From contig JBMFUG010000011.1 in the NCBI GenBank assembly GCA_049966695.1, positions 1 to 46,854 of the forward strand: 46,854 nucleotides of DNA, in the 5' to 3' direction. The translations under genes and the position numbers were made by a program. Each line of letters opens with the position of its first letter. Position 1 is the stretch's first letter. A model generated the notes under the pieces. That model ran no database searches. It was not told the origin of the DNA and saw nothing but the letters and a program-made list of their open reading frames with translations. Below, piece after piece: positions 33,163 through 41,900 of the stretch. Origin of the DNA: JAKAWM01 sp049966695 (lineage in GTDB: Bacteria; Actinomycetota; Acidimicrobiia; Acidimicrobiales; Palsa-688).

Positions 33163-34150
33163 GGACCTTGCCATCGACCTTGGTACTGCCAATACCCTTG
33201 TGTACGCGCGGGGAAAGGGGATCGTCCTCAACGAACCGACCGTGATCGCACTAGACAGCCGCACCAATACGGTGCTCAACATGGGCCGCGAGGCTTGGCA
33301 GATGATCGGCCGGACTCCAGGTTACATAGTCGCTGTCCGGCCGCTGCGAAAGGGCGCTATCACAGATTTCGACATAACCCAACGCATGATCGAGCTTTTG
33401 TTGAAGCAGGCCGGTATCTCGCGTTTTGGCCGGCCTCGTGTGCTCATATGCGTGCCATCGGCTATCACCGCGGTCGAGAAGCGGGCCGTAGAGGAAGCGG
33501 CAAGGGCGGCCGGTGCCAACAGCGTGTACTTGATCGAACAGCCAACTGCGGCCGCTATAGGTGCGGGCTTGCCGATCCACCAGCCTTTGGGCAACATGGT
33601 CTGTGACGTGGGTGGCGGCACTACGGAGACGGCGGTCATATCTCTGGGCGGGGTTGTCGCGCTGGAAGCCATCAGGGTGGGCAGCTTCGACATAGATGCG
33701 ACCATCCAGGCGTACGTACGGCGTGAGTACGGCATAGCTATAGGCGAGCGCACGGCCGAGGAGATCAAGATTGCGATCGGGTCGGCTTGGCCAATGGAAG
33801 ATGAGGTGAAGGCGGAGGTACGCGGCCGAGACCTAATGAGCGGCTTGCCAAAGACCGTCATACTGGCTCCCGAAGAGGTACGAGAGGCGATCGAGGAACA
33901 AGTCGGGGCAATTGTCGATGCTGTGTTGCGCTGCCTCGGGGCTGCACCGCCCGAACTGTCCCAGGACTTGATCAGCCAGGGCCTTCACCTGGTCGGCGGT
34001 GGCAGCCTGCTGAAGGGGCTGGACAGGCGGCTATCGGAGGAAAGCGGCCTGCCGGTCCACGTAGTAGATGCCCCGCTGGAGTGCGTCGTCAAGGGCGCTG
34101 GCAAGTGCATCGAGAACTTCGACGCTGTGCGCGACCTGCTGCTCACGTAA
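33155..34150 (+). CDS. mreB: rod-shape actin homologue MreB, apparent CTG start
   Basis: MreB polymerises on the membrane and guides lateral wall synthesis. Essential actin-fold motifs are RDLAIDLGTANT (phosphate 1), CVPSAITAVEKRAV, LIEQPTAAAIGAGLP and VCDVGGGTTETAVI (phosphate 2). The DLGTANT motif lies upstream of the first ATG/GTG/TTG in frame (GTG 33200). Between an in-frame stop at 33137 and that GTG only CTG codons can start. CTG 33155 has GGGAGA 6 nt upstream and gives MSRDLAIDLGTANT, 331 residues, the family length. It overlaps the preceding gene by 8 nt. No mreC or mreD follows, which is unusual. Confidence 0.9.
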   Translation: MSRDLAIDLGTANTLVYARGKGIVLNEPTVIALDSRTNTVLNMGREAWQMIGRTPGYIVAVRPLRKGAITDFDITQRMIELLLKQAGISRFGRPRVLICVPSAITAVEKRAVEEAARAAGANSVYLIEQPTAAAIGAGLPIHQPLGNMVCDVGGGTTETAVISLGGVVALEAIRVGSFDIDATIQAYVRREYGIAIGERTAEEIKIAIGSAWPMEDEVKAEVRGRDLMSGLPKTVILAPEEVREAIEEQVGAIVDAVLRCLGAAPPELSQDLISQGLHLVGGGSLLKGLDRRLSEESGLPVHVVDAPLECVVKGAGKCIENFDAVRDLLLT

Positions 34151-34201
34151 GCCACCTGCTGCTTACGTAAAACACGTAAAAGCGGTCACAGGTGCCATTA
34201 C

Positions 34202-34220
34202 GGCGGGCCTTCGGCTCGCC
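34202..34220. terminator. hairpin between the mreB and HEAT-repeat genes
   Basis: GGCGGGCC and GGCTCGCC pair over 8 bp with one G-U around a TTC loop, in the 102-bp gap between convergent genes. There is no T-tract. A stem-type bidirectional terminator is plausible. Confidence 0.4.
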
Positions 34221-34252
34221 TGGAGCTGTCGGCTCTTGGGGCTAAACGAGCT

Positions 34253-34930
34253 TCAGCGCGCTGCAGGCTGGGGGCGGCGGTCTAAGAGGTCTTGGGCCAC
34301 TTGTCGGACCTGCCAGTCGTGGTCCGACAGGGCACGTTCCAGTGCGGCCTGGGCTGCAGGGCCTTCGAAGGCAGCCAGGCCGATCACGGCCCGACGCCTT
34401 ATGGCTGGCTTGTCGTCGAGGCAGGCTAGGACGGTGGGCAGGCTCGCGGGGTGCCCGATGGCACCTAGTGCTGCCACGGCCGCCTCGCGGCAGAGGGGGT
34501 CGTTGTGCGAACGCGCAATGCTCTCTAGTGCTGCGAGGCACTTGCCGAGCTCAGGAGGCTTGGAGGTGCTTTGGCCCAGTGGCCCGGACAGTAGCTCGCC
34601 TAGTGCATAGCACGCTGCCTCGACAACCGAGCCGTCATGGTCGGACAGCAGTCCCACGACGCTGAGCGGCGCCGCAACGGGCGCCTTGCACTGTGCGGCG
34701 ATCTCGCAAGCTCGCCGACGGACGGCGGCGGCCGGGTCGGCCCATGCGCGAAGCAGGTCACCGGCCTGTACGGCTCCCAGACGTGCGAGAGCACCGAGGG
34801 CACAACCACGCACACTGGCATCGGGGTCGTGCAAAGACGAGCGAGCCAAAGCCTCGTCCCCAAGGTGACCCGCCAGTACGGCTGCGCGGCGACGACCACT
34901 GAGCCTCCAAGTGCTAGGAGCCGTTGCCAA
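34253..34930 (-). CDS. HEAT-repeat protein
   Basis: About 225 residues made almost entirely of HEAT-type helical repeats: DPDASVRGCALGALARLG, DPAAAVRRRACEIAAQ, DHDGSVVEAACYALGELL, DPLCREAAVAALGAIG, KPAIRRRAVIGLAAFEG and DHDWQVRQVAQDLLDRR. Such proteins are usually binding scaffolds. The start is uncertain: TTG 34930 lies inside the end of the preceding membrane-protein gene and would couple the two, and no Shine-Dalgarno is visible. No catalytic motif is seen, and the partner is unknown. Confidence 0.7.
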   Translation of the reverse strand: MATAPSTWRLSGRRRAAVLAGHLGDEALARSSLHDPDASVRGCALGALARLGAVQAGDLLRAWADPAAAVRRRACEIAAQCKAPVAAPLSVVGLLSDHDGSVVEAACYALGELLSGPLGQSTSKPPELGKCLAALESIARSHNDPLCREAAVAALGAIGHPASLPTVLACLDDKPAIRRRAVIGLAAFEGPAAQAALERALSDHDWQVRQVAQDLLDRRPQPAAR

Positions 34931-35114
34931 CGGCGTGCAGGAGCGCTTGGACGGTGAAACCGATGGCGCTGGCGAGGGCAGCGGCCACAAGCAGGCCTAC
35001 GAGCACGCTCAGGAGGCCCATTAGGCTAAGCGAGCGAAGCCTCAGTCCCAGCGGGACTGCCACTTTCAGCCTGGGGGGCCTCCGAGTTGGTAAGTGCTGG
35101 TCGGGCTGGGTCAT
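34914..35114 (-). CDS. small single-pass membrane protein
   Basis: A 66-residue protein with a Pro/Arg-rich polar N-terminus (MTQPDQHLPTRRPPRLKV) and one long hydrophobic helix (LSLMGLLSVLVGLLVAAALA, about 29-50). It precedes and overlaps the HEAT-repeat frame, suggesting a two-gene unit with a membrane anchor and a helical scaffold. No family was recognised. Confidence 0.55.
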   Translation of the reverse strand: MTQPDQHLPTRRPPRLKVAVPLGLRLRSLSLMGLLSVLVGLLVAAALASAIGFTVQALLHAVGNGS

Positions 35115-35213
35115 GCTTTACCTCGGTAGCGCCAGGGCCCACAAGTGCGTTGCAGCATGGCAACCTGGTGGGTGGAAGCCAACACTTGTGATGAAGGGCG
35201 GTCAATATCTGCC

Positions 35214-36482
35214 ATGAGCGGCACTGAGCCGACTGTACCGGGCCCGAAGGGGGACGAGCCCTTTGTTTTTACGCCAGCAGGGGCTCCCCTCAGTACGTTG
35301 TGGCCCGGCTCTCGACCAGGGTGGCCTCCTGGAGCCAAGCGGACCAAGAGAAGCGTCTCTTCGCGCTCTGCACGTGCCTTGGCGTGGCTCATTGCCTTTG
35401 CTGTTGTGGTGGGTGCCGTCGTGGGAGTGGCTGCCCACGAGGCAAGCGGCTTTTTCTTGTTCTCTCCGGGGACCGCTCCTCTCATAACTGCCGACCCAGC
35501 TTGTAAGGCGTCTTTCGGCCAGCTAGCCCTTCCCGACGGTACACCTTGCGTTCGCTTAGAGGTACCCCAAAAAAGTGCCCACAAGCTGGACGGTGGGCTT
35601 TTCATGGTCGATGTGGAGGTGAGCCAGGCGGGTGCGCTCGACTGGCTGGCCTACCAGTTTGGGCTGCTGGGCGGCGACCATGAGCTTGTGCCTGTCAGCG
35701 ACTATTCACCGGGCACCCCCACATCGGAGCTGGCCTGCCAGGACACCCAGCAAATGGCCTCGGCTGACCAGGACGCAGCTTTGGCTGCGATGGCCGTGCT
35801 TGGTTACCACGTGGGTGAGGTGCCGCTTGGTGCGCAGGTGGACACCGTGTACGCTGCAACCCCCGCTTGGAAAGCCGGGATCCAGTGCAATGACCTGGTT
35901 ACTGCTGTAAACGGGAGGCGAGTGCGTACTGCCCAGCAGCTGACCAATGTGATGAGCTCGCTCCGACCGGGCACTGCCGTGGTGCTTACAGTGAGTGCCG
36001 GAGGTAAGCCACGTCGTGTCAGTCTGAGGCTGGAGAAGCCCCCAGCAAGCGCCTTTGCCCAAGGTTTTAGGGGGAAGGGGTACATGGGTGTCGCTGTCCA
36101 AACGCGAGTGAAGCTGCAACTACCTTTCCCGGTGTCGGTGAACGCTGGTGAGATCGGAGGGCCGTCTGCTGGCCTGGCTTTTACCTTGGCCATCCTCGAC
36201 ACGCTTTCGAACGGGAGGCTGACCGGCGGGTACCGTGTAGCGGCTACGGGGACGATCGACCCGCTCGGCAATGTCGGCGATGTCGGTGGCGTGCGCGAGA
36301 AGACTGTTGCGGTGGAAAAAGCGGGTGCGCAAGTGTTCTTTGTGCCGCAAGGCGAGTACCAGGACGCGAGGAGCGAGGCAAGGGGCGGTCTCGCCGTTGT
36401 GCCGGTCACTTCGCTCCGACAGGTCTTGCAAGTACTGCACGAGCGTTATGGCGGTGACTTGAGCGGGTTGAAGGAAAAGTAG
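35214..36482 (+). CDS. membrane-anchored PDZ-Lon (S16, YlbL-like) protease
   Basis: About 422 residues from ATG 35214. A disordered cytoplasmic N-terminus is followed by one membrane helix (about 60-80, ALAWLIAFAVVVGAVVGVAA), a PDZ domain (about 205-285, AGIQCNDLVTAVNGRRV) and a Lon-type S16 peptidase domain. The catalytic Ser is S318 in GEIGGPSAGLAF and the Lys is K363 in VGGVREKT, the Lon Ser-Lys dyad. The ATPase domain of Lon is absent, as in YlbL. Extracytoplasmic proteolysis or quality control is likely. The frame is open upstream to 35145, but ATG 35214 begins the sensible N-terminus MSGTEPTVPG. Confidence 0.88.
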   Translation: MSGTEPTVPGPKGDEPFVFTPAGAPLSTLWPGSRPGWPPGAKRTKRSVSSRSARALAWLIAFAVVVGAVVGVAAHEASGFFLFSPGTAPLITADPACKASFGQLALPDGTPCVRLEVPQKSAHKLDGGLFMVDVEVSQAGALDWLAYQFGLLGGDHELVPVSDYSPGTPTSELACQDTQQMASADQDAALAAMAVLGYHVGEVPLGAQVDTVYAATPAWKAGIQCNDLVTAVNGRRVRTAQQLTNVMSSLRPGTAVVLTVSAGGKPRRVSLRLEKPPASAFAQGFRGKGYMGVAVQTRVKLQLPFPVSVNAGEIGGPSAGLAFTLAILDTLSNGRLTGGYRVAATGTIDPLGNVGDVGGVREKTVAVEKAGAQVFFVPQGEYQDARSEARGGLAVVPVTSLRQVLQVLHERYGGDLSGLKEK

Positions 36483-36581
36483 CTGCCGGCCGGAACGTCA
36501 GCTGCTCAAGTGCCCAGCGCGCCTGGCAGCGGGGACAGGGAAAAGGGCAAGCGGTCCCGCAAGCGCGCCTGTCGGCCAGCC

Positions 36582-36587
36582 TAGGCT
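36582..36587 (+). promoter_or_regulatory. leaderless -10 box of the DivIVA-domain gene
   Basis: TAGGCT lies 8 nt before ATG 36596, with no Shine-Dalgarno, and is identical to the icd box. Confidence 0.45.
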
Positions 36588-36595
36588 GTTTGGTT

Positions 36596-38941
36596 ATGCC
36601 TACTGAGCGCTTCCACCCGCGCGGAGGAGATCTGCCGGACATGTCGGCCGACCAGATCGCAGGAAGGCGGTTTGCCCAGAGCTGGCGCGGATATGACCAA
36701 ACGGAAGTAAAGCAGTTCCTTGCACAAGTGGCAGCACAGGTGCAGGTTTTAAGCGAGCGCTTGGGGGCCGAGGCAGCGGCTCGGCGTGAAGCAGAGCAGC
36801 GAGCCTCGCACCCTCATATCGACGAGGCGGTCATTATGTCGGCGGTTGGCGAGGAGACAGCCGGGATATTGCGCAGCGCCCGCAGTGCTGCCGCTGAGAT
36901 AACCGCCAAGGCCGAAACGCAAGCTGCGAGCACTGTTCGTGCAGCGGAGGCCAAGGCGGCCGAGCTGGTCGCCGAGGCGGAAAACTTGATGGCTGCTCGC
37001 AGAGCCGAGGCCGAGGCAGTTGCAGCACAGGTGCGGTCGGAAGCTGAAGCCGCGGCAGCTCAGGTGCTCTCGAATGCTCGGGCCGAGGCCGACAAACTGA
37101 AAGCCCAGGCTGTCGAGGAGCACCGCCAGATGGTGGAGACGGCTCAAAGCACCCGAGAACGGGTGCTTTCCGACTTGGCCAGGCGCCGCAAGCTGGCCAC
37201 TGTCCAGATCGAACAGCTGCGGGCCGGGCGGGAACGTTTGCTTGACGCGTACCTTGTCGTCAGGCGCACTCTTGACGAAGTGACCGAAGAGCTCCAGAGG
37301 GCGGACGCTGAAGCGCGTGCTGTAGCGGGGGCGGTAGGGCGCCAGGTAGCCAGCGGGGCGACCGACGAGCCAGTGGACTTGCACGTGGCAGACGGGCCAG
37401 AGGGGGCTAACACCACGAGCGCTGAGCCGGCGGCAGAGCGAACGGGAGGTGGTAATGCTGAACAGCCTGTTCGCAGGCCTCTGACTGTAACGTCTAGTCC
37501 GGGCTCGTCTACTCCACCGGTGGTGCTGGCACCGAAAGCCGCCCAGCTGGCTGCGGCCGGTGCGTCTTTCCAGGGCCTTGGTGCACCCGGGGCTCCGGTG
37601 GCGCGCGTCAGTCCCAGCGACACGATCGAAAGTGTCCGTATCCTGCGGGGAGAAAGCACCGGTCCCGCCGCTCTGGCCCAGGTCCCGCCAGCGCAGGCCC
37701 CGGCAGCACAGCCTGCTCCTGTTGAGGCTGGCACTGTTGAGGCTGGCACTGTTGAGGCTGGCACTGTTGAGGCTGGCACTGTTGAGGCTGGCACTGTTGA
37801 GGCTGGGGCGGGCAGCCCTAGGGCTGAAGGGCCTGCTATTGGCCAGCTTGGGGCCACTCGGGCCGGTAGTGACGAGCCTGGGACAGCGCAGGCTTCGCCC
37901 GACCAAGGGGACGAAGGCCGAGGCGGCGTCTCTGCTGCAGATGTCGAGAGCTTGTTCGCTCGTATCCGGGCAGGCCGCGAACAGGCGGCCAACCGGGCCA
38001 GGAAAACATTGTTCGACCATGCCCCGGGTACGAGCGAGTTCTCGTCAACCGCTCAAGAGACGTCAGCGGGTTTGACCGGGGATGCCACAGCGAGCGCCGA
38101 GACGTTGGTCGCCCGGCCACCAACCGGTGGGCCAGGACCGGCTGAAGAGGGTGAGCCGGCCGTCAGTGAGCCGGGTAGCTCTGATGTTGGAGGTGATAAC
38201 GGGGCGCCTGTCGACCGAGGCACGCTAGATGTTCTTGAACAGCGCCAAGAGGCGATCGGCCACATCGAGTCCTCACTGGCCAGGAAGCTCAAGCGAGCCT
38301 TGCAGGACGAACAGAACTCCCTGCTCGACAGGCTGCGCAGCTTGAAGGGCCCTGCTGCGTGCGCAGATGTGCTCCCAAGCCAGGAAGAGCATCCTGATCG
38401 TTTCGTAGACGCGAGCCGTCCTGTGCTCGAAGAAGCTGCTCGGGCTGGCGCAGAGCTGGCTTGGGCGGCCTTTGGCGCTCGCGGCCGCCGCGGGGCGCTC
38501 CCAGAAGTGGCCGACCTTGCTGATGAGCTGGGGAGGTCCATTGTCGAGCCGCTCCGCCAGCGCGTCGAAGAGGCCTTTAGCGCGTCGGGTGAAGACACTA
38601 CGGAGCTTGCCGATGTCCTGGGTGCTGCCTACAGGGAGTGGAAGACCCAACGTATCGAGGCCGTCGCCCGCGACCAGGTCATGGCCGCATATTCTCGGGG
38701 CTTCTACACGGCTCTGCCGGAAGGGACGATGTTGCGGTGGGTCATGAGCCCGGCAGAGGGCCCATGCCCCGACTGCGAGGACAATACGCTGGCAGGGGCT
38801 CAGCGCAAGGGCGAGCCCTGGCCAACGGGTCAGCTGTACCCCCCGGCCCACCCAGGTTGCCGTTGTGCTCTCGTACCTGAAGTGCTGTCCACACTGACGT
38901 CGGTGGGCGCTAATGGCACCAGGCAGGCTCCGTTGACTTAA
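36596..38941 (+). CDS. DivIVA-domain coiled-coil protein with C-terminal phage MuF-like domain
   Basis: The protein has 781 residues. Residues 10-60 form a DivIVA domain (AGRRFAQSWRGYDQTEVKQFL), and a long Ala/Glu-rich coiled coil reaches about 240. Residues 250-510 are low complexity, including six TVEAG-type repeats (376-405). A helical region at about 545-700 is followed by a C-terminal motif typical of the phage Mu F/SPP1 gp7 head-morphogenesis family: RDQVMAAYSRGFY, then W-x9-CPDC (C724, C727) and PPAHPGCRCALVPE (C755, C757). DivIVA proteins mark poles or septa by curvature. A MuF-like tail on one is unexpected and could bind metal or act as an effector or anchor. The fusion is within one uninterrupted frame. 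Confidence 0.85.
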   Translation: MPTERFHPRGGDLPDMSADQIAGRRFAQSWRGYDQTEVKQFLAQVAAQVQVLSERLGAEAAARREAEQRASHPHIDEAVIMSAVGEETAGILRSARSAAAEITAKAETQAASTVRAAEAKAAELVAEAENLMAARRAEAEAVAAQVRSEAEAAAAQVLSNARAEADKLKAQAVEEHRQMVETAQSTRERVLSDLARRRKLATVQIEQLRAGRERLLDAYLVVRRTLDEVTEELQRADAEARAVAGAVGRQVASGATDEPVDLHVADGPEGANTTSAEPAAERTGGGNAEQPVRRPLTVTSSPGSSTPPVVLAPKAAQLAAAGASFQGLGAPGAPVARVSPSDTIESVRILRGESTGPAALAQVPPAQAPAAQPAPVEAGTVEAGTVEAGTVEAGTVEAGTVEAGAGSPRAEGPAIGQLGATRAGSDEPGTAQASPDQGDEGRGGVSAADVESLFARIRAGREQAANRARKTLFDHAPGTSEFSSTAQETSAGLTGDATASAETLVARPPTGGPGPAEEGEPAVSEPGSSDVGGDNGAPVDRGTLDVLEQRQEAIGHIESSLARKLKRALQDEQNSLLDRLRSLKGPAACADVLPSQEEHPDRFVDASRPVLEEAARAGAELAWAAFGARGRRGALPEVADLADELGRSIVEPLRQRVEEAFSASGEDTTELADVLGAAYREWKTQRIEAVARDQVMAAYSRGFYTALPEGTMLRWVMSPAEGPCPDCEDNTLAGAQRKGEPWPTGQLYPPAHPGCRCALVPEVLSTLTSVGANGTRQAPLT
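37721..37810 (+). repeat. 15-bp minisatellite coding TVEAG repeats
   Basis: GTTGAGGCTGGCACT is repeated five times without a mismatch (37721-37795), and a sixth copy is changed in its last bases. The unit is in frame and lies in the flexible linker of the DivIVA-MuF protein. Perfect identity implies recent expansion and likely length variation among strains. Confidence 0.95.
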
Positions 38942-38974
38942 TAGGCGCGCTCGGAGCCCTCCCGGCTGACCCTG

Positions 38975-38980
38975 TAGGCT
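38975..38980 (+). promoter_or_regulatory. -10 box upstream of the UPF0182 gene
   Basis: TAGGCT lies 6 nt before TTG 38987 and 12 nt before ATG 38993. A leaderless mRNA favours the TTG start; a 5-nt leader would allow the ATG. Confidence 0.35.
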
Positions 38981-38986
38981 GCCAGG

Positions 38987-41900
38987 TTGGGCATGCGAGC
39001 ACCGTCTGACATACCGAGACGGCTGCCACACGCCAGCCGCCGTACACGCTGGGCCATCGCCATCGTGATCGCTGTGCTGGTCGTGCTGGCGGCGTTCCTC
39101 CAGAGGGGCGCGTCTTATTACGTCAGCTACCTATGGTTCCGCTCGGTCGGCTTCAGTACCGTTTGGGACAAGACGCAGGTAGTCGAGCTCTCACTGTCAG
39201 CCATCTTCAGCGTTGTCTTCTTCGCCATCCTGTGGGGCAACCTTTGGCTAGCCGACCGCTTGGCCCCGTCGTTGCTGCCGATGGACGACGAACTGGTGTC
39301 GAGATGGCAAAACCTGGTCGCCGGCCGGATGCCATGGGTGCGCGTGGTCGTGGCTGCTGTGTTCGGGCTGATCGGGGGCATCAGCGCCCACAACCAATGG
39401 GACAACTGGTTGCTCTTTTCCAACGCGGCACCTTTTCCCGCGACGGACCCGGTCTACCATCTGAACGACGGTTTTTACGTCTTTAGGCTGCCCTTTTATT
39501 CTTGGCTAGTTTCGTGGTTCTTCGCAGCGATCGTCGTCACCTTGCTCCTGACATTGGTTGCCCACTACCTGAACGGCGGTGTGCGCCCTCACCTGGTGGG
39601 CCAGCGGGTTGGCCCGCGTGTGAAAGCTCACCTTTCGGTGCTCCTAGCTGTGCTGGCCTTGGTCCAAGGCGCCAGCTATTACCTCCAACGCTTGTCGCTC
39701 GTGCTGTCGCAGAAGTACGTGGTTGACGGGGCAACGTACACCGACCTGCACGCCATCAGCCCCGCACTAGTGTTGCTGATGGCAATAGCCGTTATAGCTG
39801 CTGGCCTCTTGCTCTACAACGTACGCCAGCAGGGCTGGCTGTTGCCGGCGGTAGCGGTCGCCTTGTGGGGTCTCGTCTGGCTGTTGGTGGCCAATGTTTA
39901 CCCGGCCATCGTGCAGACGTTCGTCGTCCAGCCTGCCGAGAACGTGAAGGAGGCGCCGTACATCACCCGCAACATAAAAGCGACCCAGGCTGCTTACGGC
40001 CTTCAAGACGTCCAGCAGGTTACTTTTCAGGGCAACGCCGAAGTAAGCGCCTCCCAGGTGACGGGTGGCACCCCCCAAGCCACTGCTAACGAAGAAACCC
40101 TTGCCAACGTCCGGCTACTAGACCCCTCTGTCATGTCGTCCACCTTCGCCAAGCAGCAAAGCATCTGGGGGTATTTCGACACGAGCGGCCCCAGTGTCGA
40201 CCGCTACGACCTGACCGGCCCTGGCGGTCAGCTAAAGCTGACCCCAGTTCTCATAGCGGCGCGCGTCTTGAAGCCGTCGGGGGTAAGCCCGAGCTCATGG
40301 GTCAACACCCACCTCGAGTACACGCACGGTTTCGGGGCGGTCGTCGCACCAGCCAACCAGTCCGGCGTGGATCTGTCAGATGGCTACCCCAACTACAGCC
40401 TGAGCGACCTGCCACCGCACGGCCAACCTTCGCTTTCGGGCCAAAACTCCCAACCGCGAGTGTACTTTGATGCTACTAGCAACTCGGTTGGGGACTACGT
40501 CATTGCTGGCTCTGCTCAGCCGGAGCTCGACTACGAAGACAGCAACGGCAACCAGGCGTACAGCAGTTACACGGGCAGCGGTGGTGTGCAAGTGGGCGGC
40601 ATCGTCCGCCGGGCTGCACTTGCGCTGACACTGGGTGACATCAACATCCTTATCTCATCGCAGGTAACCTCACAGTCGCGTGTTATTTTGTACCGCAACG
40701 TCGTCGAAATGCTCGAGAAGGTCGCCCCATTTTTGTCATATGACAGCGACCCCTACCCTGTGGTGCTGGGCGGGCAAGTGTACTGGGTCGTAGACGCGTA
40801 CACCACTACCGACAATTACCCCTACTCTGAACAGGCAGACACCTCTAGGTTGCCAAGTTCTAGCGGGCTGTACGGCCAGTCCTTCAACTACATCAGCAAC
40901 TCTGTCAAGGCTGTCGTCAACGCTTATAGCGGTCAAATGTGGCTGTTCGTACAGCAGCCCAATGACCCAATAATCGAGACGTACGAGAACGCCTTCCCTA
41001 AACTGTTCACCCCCATGTCAAAGGCAAACTCCATCATTCCTGGCATAACAAACCACTGGAGGTACCCTGAGGACCTGTTCGTCGTGCAGACCAATATGTA
41101 CCAGAGGTACCACCAGGCTTCGGCATCTATTTTTTACTCCAATGCTCAGCGCTGGGACGTAGCGCAAAACCCTGCAGTTGGCGAGGTGGGCACCACGACT
41201 TCGACGTTGCCAACGGTGCCTACGCTGGTGCCGCTATCGCCGGTTAGTTCCCCCAGCCCCGAGAGCGTGATGCCCACCTATGAGCTCATGGCGTTGCCTG
41301 GCCAGGACCAACAAAGCTTTGTCCTGACCGAGCTTTTCCAACCTCATTCCAGCGGTGACAGGCAGGACCTGACCGCGTTCATGACTGCCTCGTCGGACCC
41401 TGACGACTATGGCCAGCTGACTGTGTACGAAACTCCGCCAAATGCAACCGTCTACGGGCCCTACCAGGTGACAACAGCCATCGACGAAAACCCGACGATC
41501 TCAAAGGAGATCACGCTGCTCAACCAAAACGGCTCGCAGGTGGTACTGGGCAGCGTGCTACCCGTGCCGGTGGGCCAGACGCTTCTATATGTCCAGCCCT
41601 TGTACGTGGAGCAGACACAAAACCAACTGGCCAGGTTGGCGGACGTGATCGTCGTGTACAACGGCACGGCGTACGACTCTGGCAATGCCTCGTTGGACGG
41701 TGCTCTTTGCAAGGTGACCAACAGTGACGGCAGCCACCCGTTCGCCAGCTATTGCTCAACATCTGCCGCCAAGGCACCACCAGTTGTAGCTCACAAGACA
41801 GCTCCGGAGAAGCTTCACACGACTACAACCACTGCCCCGAGCAGCACGACCGTGGTGACGCCCTCGTCGAGCACGTCCCCGACGACGTCGGCGATCACAC

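Noticed and set aside
37721..37810. CRISPR-like array
   Set aside because: The 15-bp units are contiguous, have no spacers and are in frame within a protein, so this is a coding minisatellite.
36749..38020. 423-codon minus-strand open frame opposite the DivIVA gene
   Set aside because: It is an antisense shadow of the biased Ala/Glu-rich coiled-coil codons; it encodes repetitive LNSAS tracts from the minisatellite and has no start signals.
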